A stretch of DNA of 64,000 bases, from assembly GCF_000003815.2 (NCBI RefSeq), contig NC_049982.1, positions 32,553,057 through 32,617,056 on the forward strand, written 5' to 3'. The notes beneath the pieces are model-generated. The model worked only from the letters and a program-made list of their open reading frames with translations, searched no databases and was not told where the DNA came from. Positions 44,301-54,700 of the stretch are shown here, in pieces. How positions within the stretch are numbered: the stretch's first letter is position 1; every line of letters starts with the position of its first letter. The stretch comes from Branchiostoma floridae. Taxonomy: Eukaryota > Chordata > Leptocardii > Amphioxiformes > Branchiostomatidae. The translations under genes and the position numbers were made by a program.

Positions 44301-45430
44301 ACGGATGTGAAAATAAAAGGCATAATACTAACTAGAAAGGTAATATTTGCAAGCAAATACAGAATGTTACATTCACATGTTGTAGTCTAAGACTGGCAAC
44401 TGTTTTGTTCATTCTTATTTGAACACATTTTCTAAATGTAGTGACCCGAGCCCCTCTAGATCTGACATTTGCTACATTATGTAACCGAACACCACATGGT
44501 GCCTGCTACTTTACCGGTTACCATGGTGACAGCCGTCTGGTCCAGGTCGTTGACCTCATTTGTGCGGAAAAGAAAAAGAAACAAAGCAAAAACAATTATG
44601 TTCCCTTCTGTGAAGGTAACATAATTAATAGTGAGGCAACTTTGACTAAATCCATCAGACTGTTGTGTTACAGAAGACGCCGAAGACTCCTGGTGGCCGT
44701 CTTCCCAAGAGCCGCCCGCCACTACCGGGCAGTGGACTGCGGAAAGCGCTGGCGGAGAGAAACACGCCCGACAGGACCCATGGCTTCAGCATGTCCACGT
44801 TGAGTGGATCCTCTGGTACTAACGCAAGTTTGATGTCCTGTGGCACGTACTCAGAGTTCTCAGTAAGGCGGCATCTTGTTTTTGTGCTGTGGGCGTTTCT
44901 TTATTTTCCCTTCTTTTGTTGTGTTTTTATCATCCTCATAATGCTAACTTGTCGGTGATTGGTACTTTTGCTGTACAGTGCTTTGTGTCTGAGCTAACCC
45001 TGCATGCATTGCCATTAAAATTAGAGCTAGCTGCTTGTTAAAATTGTTTTGTGGTAACAAGTATTTTAATAACAATAACTAATGAGTGTTAAAAGTCAAT
45101 TCAGGGTTTGCACATGTTCTGAAAAGTCATAAATTTCAATCTTTTTTTGGTCGAAATTTAAGGAATAAATTTTGAACCACTTCTATTTGCCTTTGCTATT
45201 ACTGAGTGGTAGAAAAAACGGCTTGACATAAAATAAACCGATATGTGTAAACCCTAGACCTTGAAAGTGTTGATGTAATTGAGGTGTTTGTACAAAATAC
45301 GTTTGTCCAAATTGACCAAATCCCTTGTTAGTCCCATTCTTAACACTTCTATTATTTTTTCCAGCGTGAGGTCCCCTGCCGTAGCAGCGCGATTTCCGTG
45401 ATTCCAGACGAAGAAGCCGTGCACCTCTAG
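32356..45430 (+). CDS. PRC1: Protein regulator of cytokinesis 1 (PRC1 / Ase1 / MAP65 family)
   Basis: PRC1 bundles antiparallel microtubules in the spindle midzone and recruits kinesin-4 and Polo kinase for cytokinesis. Thirteen coding exons: 32356-32481, 33004-33126, 33656-33889, 34470-34640, 35163-35312, 35871-36018, 37229-37365, 41117-41212, 42438-42584, 42919-43032, 43615-43722, 44674-44862, 45365-45430. All junctions keep frame; the product is 602 residues (human about 620). Family hallmarks: WDEIGI near residue 20, SFERDVVCEDEESF-type segment in exon 4, CYFSQEQRNQF in exon 6, and YNNRGGGLLQEEKERKK in exon 8, part of the spectrin-like microtubule-binding domain. Exons 10-12 encode a basic, disordered tail with several TPxK/TP sites (TPKR, TPTK, KTPKTP) fitting CDK control and a nuclear signal, then GTYSEFS. 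The start is ATG 32356 in good context; an in-frame upstream ATG at 32308 would add 16 residues. Intron 7 is swollen by nested transposons. Confidence 0.95.
34038..34214. mobile_element. MITE, AGCCTGGGTACC family, short copy
   Basis: Terminal inverted repeats AGCCTGGGTACCATCCGGA and its complement at 34196-34214, flanked by TA-rich sequence. A longer relative is at 40600-41040. Non-coding. In PRC1 intron 3. Confidence 0.8.
34680..35162. other. PRC1 intron 4, no feature
   Basis: AT-rich, nothing recognised. Confidence 0.5.
35640..35820. mobile_element. MITE with TTAATTGCACA ends, possibly pogo-like
   Basis: The ends CAGTAGGAGCCAGTTAATTGCACA and TGTGCAATTAAGCGGCTTCTG are imperfect mirror copies. 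Inside, GCTGGATAA..GCA recurs. The CAG terminus and TA flank resemble Tc1/pogo-type elements; class is uncertain. In PRC1 intron 5. Confidence 0.55.
36350..36975 (+). pseudogene. CR1/L2-type LINE, 3' fragment
   Basis: The frame up to 36685 reads VQRRAVRIILGHNYTSYTDA, LDLIKNFANSLRQSE, HLLPPARGE and RYRNSAVPFMVRLLNE, the conserved C-terminal end of CR1/L2-like reverse transcriptases. A 3' UTR with AAATAAAC ends near 36975. 5'-truncated, in PRC1 intron 6. Confidence 0.8.
37459..37606. mobile_element. MITE with ACTGTAAATGC ends
   Basis: The left end TACTGTAAATGCAGAAATG and the right end TAAATGCATTTACAGTA are mirrored, with several GTTCGCGG/CCGCGAA repeats between. Non-coding. In PRC1 intron 7. 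Confidence 0.7.
38027..39629. mobile_element. hAT-like inner element nested in the outer one
   Basis: The ends CAGGGCTCGAAGTTAACT and the mirror of CAGGCCTCAAACTTAACTT are flanked by ATTATG copies (38021-38026, 39630-39635). Removing the element restores the ATTATGAAATTCG repeat of the outer element. Subterminal GGGACA repeats flank both ends, as in many hAT elements. It has no intact transposase but contains a CpG-rich block at 38160-38510 and a palindromic GC stretch near 39340. Confidence 0.7.
38330..38500 (+). promoter_or_regulatory. Promoter-like motif cluster inside the hAT-like element
   Basis: In 170 bases: GCCGCCATTTTG (YY1-like), TCTCGCGAATCGCGAGA (palindromic TCTCGCGAGA-type element), CCATTGG (CCAAT), GTGACGTAG (CRE-like), and TTTTCGCGGGAAAA at 38477-38490 (perfect palindromic E2F-like site). 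CpG density is far above the flanks. It may be the promoter of the ancestral transposase gene. Confidence 0.5.
39841..39940. other. Assembly gap, 100 N
   Basis: Exactly 100 N inside the hAT-like arm region. Confidence 0.99.
40361..40589. mobile_element. MITE with TTCACCTTTATCC ends
   Basis: Left end GTTAACGCTACTTCACCTTTATC, right end GGATAAAGGTGAACCAGCATTAC. A sister copy lies at 58471-58682 in a P450 intron. Non-coding. Confidence 0.7.
40600..41040. mobile_element. MITE, AGCCTGGGTACC family, long copy
   Basis: Same ends as 34038-34214 (AGCCTGGGTACCATCCGGA / mirror) but 441 bases, with a partial internal duplication containing ACTATA.ACAGTCGCTTCT twice. It lies directly beside the MITE at 40361 and 75 bases before PRC1 exon 8. 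Confidence 0.8.
41213..42437. other. PRC1 intron 8, no feature
   Basis: No additional exon is needed for phase. Nothing else recognised with confidence. Confidence 0.5.
43143..43325. repeat. MITE-like repeat with CCCCCTCACATT and AATCGATCGGACGACG
   Basis: Shares AATCGATCGGACGACG with 28400. Internal GAGGCATGACTCTGAGG and mirrored GGGTCATGCCTC give it foldback potential. In PRC1 intron 10. Confidence 0.5.
45104..45254. mobile_element. Small foldback MITE
   Basis: CAGGGTTTGCACAT at the left is mirrored by ATGTGTAAACCCT at the right. Non-coding, in the last PRC1 intron. Confidence 0.5.
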
Positions 45431-45855
45431 AAGTCTACAGGGGAAGGCATTTTGTAACTCGGAGATCCCCATTATGAATATTCATGTTTTAACGCATCTC
45501 TAATCTCGGATTGCCTCCCTTTAACATCTGTATACCTTTTACGGAGGAGGCAGTAGTAGACTTATGCCAGTATCCTTTGATAGCAGGTGTTTTTAAGGGT
45601 GATATAGACAAGCTCGCCTTGTCGAATGTAAGAAATGTTGCTGTTTTGTATAGAGTTGTATGTAGCGTCTACGTTGTACATAGCAGTATATTAGAATAAC
45701 ATTTTTGTTCATTGCCACGTACATAGACATTGTATTCTTTTCTATCTCTTACGTGACGTCTGTGTCCTTAAGTTTTTCTCTCTGCTAGAGGTGTACAGCA
45801 GTATATTCTTTCACCAATTGATGCACCTCTCTACATATATTCATACTTGCTAATC

Positions 45856-45861
45856 AATAAA
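45856..45861 (+). terminator. PRC1 polyadenylation signal
   Basis: AATAAA 426 bases after the PRC1 stop codon, the first good signal downstream. Confidence 0.6.
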
Positions 45862-46117
45862 CTACAAAAGGTGAAGCCATTGTCATTTTTGGTTCATGGA
45901 TATTTTTAGATTTTAGCCACTGGCTTTTGATAGACCGTTACTGTGCCTTTGATAGACCGTTACTGTGTCTCAAATTTTTTATAATTACATGTATGAGGTA
46001 AAATGATATTTGACTGTTCAAAAACTTCTCTTAACCGATTACCATATTCAAGTGCACCTTTCCTAGTATTAGTAACCAAGAAACATTTTGTCTGTAATTT
46101 GCCCGCTATCACCATCA

Positions 46118-46476
46118 GGCCACACCGATTTAATTTCTTGGTTCATGGATTCGCTCGCTCCTATTTTTTGGGGAAAAAAATAGAAATAAAAATTACCACT
46201 CAGCAAATTTTCACCATTAATGAAACCATTCACCAACTTTCTGGTGTAGCAAATTGGCCTTTATATTATAAGCTCCTTAAAGTGTGGGTATAGGTGCTGT
46301 TACTGTACAAAAATACATGTAGTGTTTTTGTACTTTTTTCAAGCTGAAAACTTTTTTTCTTTGTTTTGGATTAGCCGTTACCTTTACCCCAACCATTTTA
46401 CAATTTTTATTTCGCCCTCTCGCTCCATATTTTTTATGAAAAAATCCGTGAACCAAGAAATTAAATTGGTGTGGCC
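46118..46476. mobile_element. Foldback MITE, GGCCACACC ends
   Basis: GGCCACACCGATTTAATTTC and the mirror GAAATTAAATTGGTGTGGCC bound 359 bases, flanked by TCA on both sides. The inverted ends extend for about 50 bases (CTTGGTTCATGGATT / AATCCGTGAACCAAG). Confidence 0.75.
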
Positions 46477-47889
46477 TCAGAGACGATAGGTTTCACTACT
46501 ACATTTATAGTGATCTCAAAAATTCCTTACTGAAATTGTCCAGTATCTTGTTGCACATAAAAAGCTGACCGTTCCTGTAACAGTTACATGTATGTACATG
46601 TCGTCTGTTTTGTCATGTCTATGGTGTAGTCGACACTAGCCATTTAAGGCCCTTTTCACCTGTTGCGCAGACTTATGCAATAGTCAAATATATCATTAAA
46701 ACTACTTGGAATTATGTATATCCTGTATTGCGAGTGTACTCAATATATTTTACCTTTCAAACATTCTGTGCTTTAAGTTGCAGTCTTGATTACAGTTTCA
46801 CAAATCCCTGCAAAATTAGTAATCTAAACATTAAAATCTTTGATGAAAGTTTTTAAAAGGAGTGTTCACACGTTCTGATTTCTTTGTGTGTTCTTGTAGG
46901 GGGAGTACAATTACAAAATAGATCTAGGAGGGCCGCAAAACTTCTAAAATCATTATGGTCAAAATCTTCAAAGGAGCATATAGGAACGGCGGATTTCCAT
47001 GATATTTCGCATGCAGGTATCTTTGGCAGAGATGTACATGTTAAAGTGCAAGTTATGCAAATTTGGACTTAATTTGCATAGTTAATGAGAAAAATCTACA
47101 TTCACATTCTTTTATTATAGGACTCAAAATAGAAAGCCCGATAAAAACGCATAAAAACAGACAGCCGGAGCCTAACATCTGCTTGGAGAGTACTGTTTGC
47201 GTTTCTAGATACAGTAGCTACAATCTACTACAGCATCTATTTGCATTGACGAAGGAAAAGAATTCAGTTGGACTTCGACCTGAGTTTTGATGTCATAAAC
47301 AGTCCTTAGAAATATCTAAAGCTGGATTCAAGGTGGCATTTCAACGATAACGTCGTACCTTTCCATACACATCATTATCCTCGGCACTCTGACGAAATAT
47401 GGATTCGTATGTTAAAAATCATTTCGTTTCCGACCAGCGCTTGGTAAAATATGCGGTGAGGCGACTAAGATAAAGCACAAAGTCAAAAATTAACGCAAAA
47501 CACACACCATCAAGTCAGAACACGTGATCGTCTGCTTTTATGGGGCAATTCGTACCCGAGGTAAGGCCCCCTAGGTGGGACCCCAATGGTCTTAGTTATT
47601 TTCGAATCATCTGTATAACTACGTAACGCGCAAATAACTACACAGAACTTTCCCTAAACATACAGAAAATGCTATCTAAAACTCGCCGGCAGTCAGTGTG
47701 GTTTACTTACATCTAAGTGAACGTGATAATAAAAACTCGTACCCAGCAGCGTACACCTAAGGGGTCCAAACAAAACTTTATCGTACCTCTTATCGCCAAA
47801 GAAATACGACCTACGATACACGAGAGGTTCAAACAGTCGTTGCGTCCGACACTTTGGTGGACAGCTGGGCTGCTCAAGACAACTTCGCC
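46477..47889. other. Intergenic region before the P450 gene
   Basis: A dispersed repeat (GATATTTCGCATGCA..., TTTGCATAGTTAATGAG) lies at about 46940-47095. The last few hundred bases are presumably the P450 promoter and 5' UTR. No TATA box or coding sequence is convincing. Confidence 0.5.
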
Positions 47890-50800
47890 ATGGTTTTGAA
47901 TTACCTTCTCCCGATCTTCCTCTCGCCAACATTCGTGCTGCTGGTACTTTTCTTCATCCTTTTTTACGTGTAAGTACCGCCTTTTTATTCGTTTAGTGTC
48001 CATGCATGTGTTATAACTTGGCGAAGAGGAATTTGAGGTAAGGACAGGCCCCGCCCACTGGCGTTCTTTCTGTCACTTGTCGTTTCTCGGAAGCTAGAAT
48101 AAAAGTAGAAACCAGGCCCCAATAGTATGAATAATTGGTTTGCAGACCAAAGAGGGTCGAGTTTTTACAATTTCCGCAATGTATTATTCTTCCAGAGAGA
48201 CTCTTAAGAACGCTGTTGTTTTATTTGCTTTGTTGTCGACAACTCACTGTGGGAATGTGGTATGAAGTCTTTGTAAAAGCTTCAACCATATCTGATCATA
48301 TCTATGAAATGCAAGAATGACGTTGGTTCGTACCCGTGAGCTTCTTTCGCTAGCTTAGTATGATATTGTACGTTTTGAACTGATGAGTTTTCTCTCTCAG
48401 TCAGTTAGTCAGTACTTGCACCGTATGGCGCCACGTCCAGTGAAAACAAAGGCGACCTTGCCCCTTTGAGAGAGTAACAAAGAGCAAAAAGGCGAACAAA
48501 AACGAGCCAAAGTCTTATGCGTTCGCTCCCAATTTATTTTCTGAAACAGCACTATCGAAATCTAGCAATATGCGGGGTGCACTGAATATTGTTTTATGTT
48601 CGAATTCGAATGCTAGCTATGATAACGTTATAGATTAGTCACTGTGCGTCTGTGTCTCTAGAAACGATTCTTATGCAAAGTCACGTTTATATATCTATAT
48701 GGGGATTTGCGGACTGAACATCAAAACTATGTCAGTGTAGTTTGTGTAGTGGAAGAGCAGAAAAAATGACTTCTTTCTAAGCACACCCACAACCACAATC
48801 AAGTCTTGTATTGACGCAATGACGTAACGCATCACACCACGGCATTGACAAATAAGCGACTTCGAGAACCTCGCAGAACGTGAACGCATGGTCAAGGACG
48901 TTTCTGTGGGTTAAACAAATATACCCCTTATCTCACCATGAACCAAAATTATATTGACAGATTTAAACAAATAAACAACCGTCCACACATTACTTAATTT
49001 GTAAACAGCTTGGCAACATTTTAAATGTACTCCAAATGAGGCTATATTCGTCATACTATAACCTCATTTGCACTCCCGAACGCAAAAAGGTCGATGGATT
49101 AGTTTTTGTTTAGTTTCCGAATATTGAAACGAGCTTAAAGGAAAGGTCTTTTTAGCAAAGGAAATATGTAAGGATGCAATCCACAATGATCACGTGTAAC
49201 TGGACTACGCGAGCAAGTGCACGTTCTGGTATTTAAGAGATTTCCAAAAATGTACTATCAATTATCATCCCAGAAAAGGTTATCGACTGTTTTTAGGAAC
49301 GCTCTAGAGGCTCGGGAACTTTTGACTTGTTTCATCAACTCTAATCGACCATCATTTGCTGCCGCCATCATATTGCTTTAAAAGTTGTCACGTAAATCGT
49401 ATTTACCGATGGTCGTAAAACACTGAGGGGCAAATAGATAGAGATTTTATTACACGGAGAACAATTGTATTTGGAGACAACTAAACAAGTACAGTACTAA
49501 ACAAGCTAGGCTTATATCGGAGCAAATTCTTGATCTCCAAGGAGATGTTTGGTGGAAGATTTCATAATGTTTTCCCGGGTTTCTCTGAGAGTACTCCGTC
49601 TGCCTTTCTTAGATCAAGAAGCTCCTTGGTGGAATGAAACACAACACGTTCCACTACAGATTGTAACGTAACAAATTCCTAACACCCGGCATGTTCTTTC
49701 TGTAACCACAAATAACAACAATGTAAACTAGGGCTACATTAGTTTAACGTCTTGGTTCTCACTTAGTTTGTTTCATTTGAAAAACTAAAAAAAAAAACCA
49801 GATCAAATGTATCATTTTGGGAATTCTGGGCATATATACCCCCCAAAGTCAATCGGAATAAGTTACACATGTACCACACATTCTCATCAATATGTAAAAG
49901 TTTGTTCTATGCGTGTTCCAAAGATGGTGTGTTACACGCCGAAGGGCGGGATACCGGACTATATAGATACGGATACAGATATATGGATTTATTACCTTCA
50001 TGAAATATATATGCAAGGTTTGTGTGTCTCTCTGTCAACAAGATAACTAAAACAACTGAATGGATTGTTTTCATACTTAGTGTTTTGGTGGTGTGTGACG
50101 AAAGCTGGAAATGATCAGATTTTGGCCCCAAAGCGGCTTTCCTTGGTACTGCATGCAGCGGAAATCCATGTTTTGATTTTTCGTGTTCTGAACAAGGTCA
50201 CGATGTTTAGGTGCTAGATAGCTCTTGTCCTCGGGAAGAAGTGACATAAGATTCGCAAGAAGCAATGTCTATGACATACTGAAGCATGCCAACCTTCTTG
50301 TCCAGGTTGGACTTTGAACGCTTGTCCTTACCTTTGCTCAAGCTTCCGTATTGGGTTTGATAAGGTGAAGGATGGAGGTTACAGTAGTTATAATCTTTAA
50401 CAACCAATCGGTATATGATAAACACGTCTCGACAGAAGTGGCGTGAGGAGCTATTTTAAGTACTCAAACATTCAACAGCTGTACTTAATCTAAAATCATT
50501 TGTAGCGAGACCAAAAAGGGCACCTGAGAGACACCATTGAACGTACGAAAAAAGAATCTGCATGCGTTATACATAACGTTATATAGCATTTTGGTAATTT
50601 TGTTTCGTCAATCAATATGCAATGAAGCAATATTGTGTTATTTCTCACTTAGGACATTTTGATTTGATTAAAAATAAACTGATGCGAGCGTGCTAATAAG
50701 AAAAAAGTTTGGCCAAAACAATGTTGCCTCCAAACCTTAGCCAGGAAGGTTGCATAAATGACCAAACACACAGAGTATCTTCGTCCTTTCACATCCCCTT

Positions 50801-51736
50801 CGTCAACCTTGGAATCGTCCTCGGCATTCTATGACATTAGTATATGTTTTCGGATATACCTTTCTTTTATGATCGCGCCCATATCATCTCAATATGGTAT
50901 AATTGTAAATTGTAGCTGACTACATATTTTTGATGAAAGTCGGCAAGCTATCCTTTAGAACCTTTTGTAAACAGTCACTACATACATTAAGCAAAAATGA
51001 CAAGTAAAACAACGGCATACCATGGAGCATGTAACATTTGTGTCAAAATTTACTTACTTAATAGTATTTACAATTCACATATAGTACAATTCAATGTTAA
51101 ATATGATTTGAAGTTTTTGACCTATGTCGTTTCTTGTACCTTGTAAAACCGTTGTGAAAGAAAGTTAATACTGTACATGCAAGTGTTTCTTCCCAACGCA
51201 CACTCATGTAGATGGCATGGGATACTACTGTGGTATTCTAACGTACTTGTGAACAGGTAGAACTTCCTTGTCGCCCAACAGGTATGCGACATGGCCGTAC
51301 AACACGTTCAAAAAGCTGGGGATCCCAGGCCCGCCTCCGCTACCGCTCATAGGCAACCTCATAGACTACAAGAAGGTACGGTCGTGTCCGTTTCTGTTTC
51401 AGCCGAATTTCTAACATAAAAGAAAGAAATAGACTGTAAGAATATGTCATCACCATCTAAGATCACATTTTTAGAAGTTAGAAAAAATACCGTAGCTGAT
51501 ATAATCGCAATCAGCGATGAGAGCTCTCTCACCCTTTTACCAAACCTGATTTGCGAGTTCCACTGAGTGACAGACTGTCTTGCTTTTGTGGGAATCTGGG
51601 AAATATAGAAACGCACACACAGACAGACACACACAGGCACACACTCACTCACACACAGACAAGTGCACACAGGCACATATGCACACAGACATGCGCGCGC
51701 GCGCACACACACACACACACGCACACACACAAACAA

Positions 51737-51767
<31 letters not shown>

Positions 51768-54700
51768 TACACACACACACACACATATAAATGCACAGAC
51801 ATATACAGACATACACACACACTCAAACACGCACTCAAACACACACATGTGGTCGCGCAGGCACATAGACAAAAAGCTAAAGCCCAAAACAGTACTTCAT
51901 TGCTCCCTTTGCACAATACGTTTACTTCTGTCATGTTTACTTCTGTTCTCCCTCGTCCCCAGGGACTCAGCAACATTGATCTGGAGTGGATGAAGAAATA
52001 TGGCAAGTACTGGGGGTATGTCCGAAGTTACACATTTTTAGTAGTATTATTCCCAAATTAATTCTAACTACCCAAATCATATTAATATTAAAGTTCCGGC
52101 GAAAGAGGTGAATTTCAGGAAAATAATAATCACAGCATAAGAAAATAAGGGTAGGGACAATGTCCACAGTCACAAATTCAACCTTGATCCATTGCAGCGC
52201 ACAATATATTAACGAGTTGTCTCTCAAGTATCTCTCAAAATCAAGAACTGCTTATTCCGAGTTAGCAGCAAATCACATCAAATCTTAAGTGATTTGTAAA
52301 AGTTGTAACGTGTGATAACCATAAATGTCAGTGATTAGACAAAACAATCATACGTTATACGAGCCTCCATAGTAGGCTCTCTGGGTCTTTTTTTGGGGGG
52401 GGGGGCGTTTCTTCTTGTACTGGATCTCTTGTGAGCGTGCTGATACGTTCACTGAGTTAATAGATTAACGTAGAGAGGAATACTCCCTTGTTTTGTTGAC
52501 AGCCGATTCAGAGTAAAGTTATTGTTGGATATAGGAGAATTCTTGTTACACAACCTGTAGGCACTTACATAGCTAACGTTTCGATGTCTCTCAGACACCT
52601 TCGTCAGAACTTCTAACTGGAGTTCTGCTTCTCACCGCTATATGTAGCCGATGTAGGTGACGCTTTTGCGGTTCATCATGTAAGTACCTTTTGGTTGTGT
52701 AAAAAGAATTCTCCTATATCCTATATTCTACCAACCTGATGAAACTATTCTCGAAAGTTATTGTTTATGTGTTTCCTGTACTGGCTGTAGGGTGTATGAA
52801 GGACAACTACCTGTACTCATCGTCGCAGACACCAAGCTCATCAAACAGATCAACGTCAAGGAGTTCCCTAACTTTGCTAACCGCAGAGTACGTGCACATT
52901 TCATCTCTGAGACAACCAGAAAGGTTTACAGGGAACAGAAAGAGATTTTAGAGAAGTTATTGAGTTTTAGACACAAATCGACAGCAGAGCTGTCTCATAG
53001 ACTCACAGATTCCTGCAGTACAAAAATTACATCATACGTGTATGAGTACGCTTTCTCATAACAATACGGTACAGTCATGTTGATTTGATTATATGGATGA
53101 CAACATCTTGGAACCCAAAAACTGATACGAGATCAGACGAACGTGCTAAAAGGTTGCCTTCGTTATGAAATCTAAGTGGTCAGGAAAGATGAACAAATGA
53201 CTAGAAACACAGAGCACAGTATATTTTTTTTCACATCTTTTACACATCTCTTATTTTCATATACAATAGTATCAGTTTTCCAATATCTGTTTCAATTAAC
53301 GACGTGTATGTGCTCACTTTACAGCTGCTTTGTACGATGTACAGTATGGTCGAAAATTTCTTGGTGTTTTATTTTTTAATGATGAAAGTTGATACGCAAG
53401 CGGATGTAACCATGGTCTAAGGTACTGTCGGCTTATGTCAATGGTTTTCTTATTCATCCTGAAAGAATGACATTGGCTGCATTGTTGTTTCTCACCGTTG
53501 TTGCAGTTGATGCCGGGGAATGGTCCGGTGATGAAGTACAGTCTGACGGTTCTCCAGGACGCCGAATGGAAGCGAGTCCGCAGCTACATGAGTCCCTTCA
53601 ACAGCGCTTACAGCCTCAAGCAGGTCAGAACTAAGTATCATCATACAAAAGAAATTATTATTTTTCAGCACGGAGTGGAGGAAGGGACCAATTAGGCGTG
53701 CAGATAGAAGAATAGACTCGATCATCGAATGTTAGAAGAGACACCTGGTCTTACTCTACTCTCAAAACAGAGGTTTGATAGAAGATTGTAACGTTTATCT
53801 CATGTCACCCATTTTCCAACGGCAGACCCAATCATCAAAGTGGTCTTTAGGATCTCCTGTCGAAAACAGAACATATATCTAGAAGACGGTTTAATCCTCC
53901 CAAGCAACGTTTGCTTAGAGAATAGGTCTTCTACAGAATGACTGCTGACCGGATTGCTTAGGCAACGTATTAAACCTTATGAAACTGTGGCGTGAACAAT
54001 GGGTCAAAGGCCAGTAGTTGGAAGTCGGTATCGTCGCCCGCCCGGTCCCATGAAGGTGGATGAGCCATACAGTTGATGGCTTCCACAATGTTAATAAAGA
54101 TGAACGTTTGTCACGCTTATCACTTCGAATAATTTATCTGACATATTTGAATGGCATTTCGGCTTCAATGATGATATATTGGAAATATCTTATATATATA
54201 CGATATTGTTTTTATGTTTTCAGCTGTGCTATCTGATAGAGAACACTTCTGATAACCTCGTTGCAGCCATGACACGGTACCACGATGCAGGGCAGTATGT
54301 TGATGTCAAAGAGTGAGTACTGGTATACTATACTGGATCTACTATGGCTTTTGTGTCACATTTGTGTCATGGTTCAAAATCATCGTTTTTATTGCCATGG
54401 TTATTTGAGATGGTTCTGTCTCATGGGTCTATGTCATGGTTTTGTGCAATGGCTTATTGATCCGATTCTAAGCATGGTTCTGTGCCATGGTTCTTTACCA
54501 TGGTTATGTCATGGTTTTGTACATGCATGCAAGTAATACAAAACATGAGACAAACAATAAACTCTAAGAAATGCAGCATGAGAAAATTTTTGTTCAATTC
54601 TATCTCATCTTTTCTTTTATTAGAAAGAATGCAAAAAAAAAATGCATTTTTGAATTTCAGGATTTTCGGTTGCTACACCATGGATGTCATCTCCAGCACG

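Noticed and set aside
44441-44803. 120-codon plus-strand frame across PRC1 exon 12
   Set aside because: It reads exon 12 in a wrong frame and includes intron; the KTPKTPGG frame fits PRC1 and both splice phases.
51359-52061. Open frames on both strands across 51.4-52.1 kb
   Set aside because: They are driven by the CA microsatellite (Cys-Val or His-Thr runs). The real coding parts here are only P450 exons 2 and 3.
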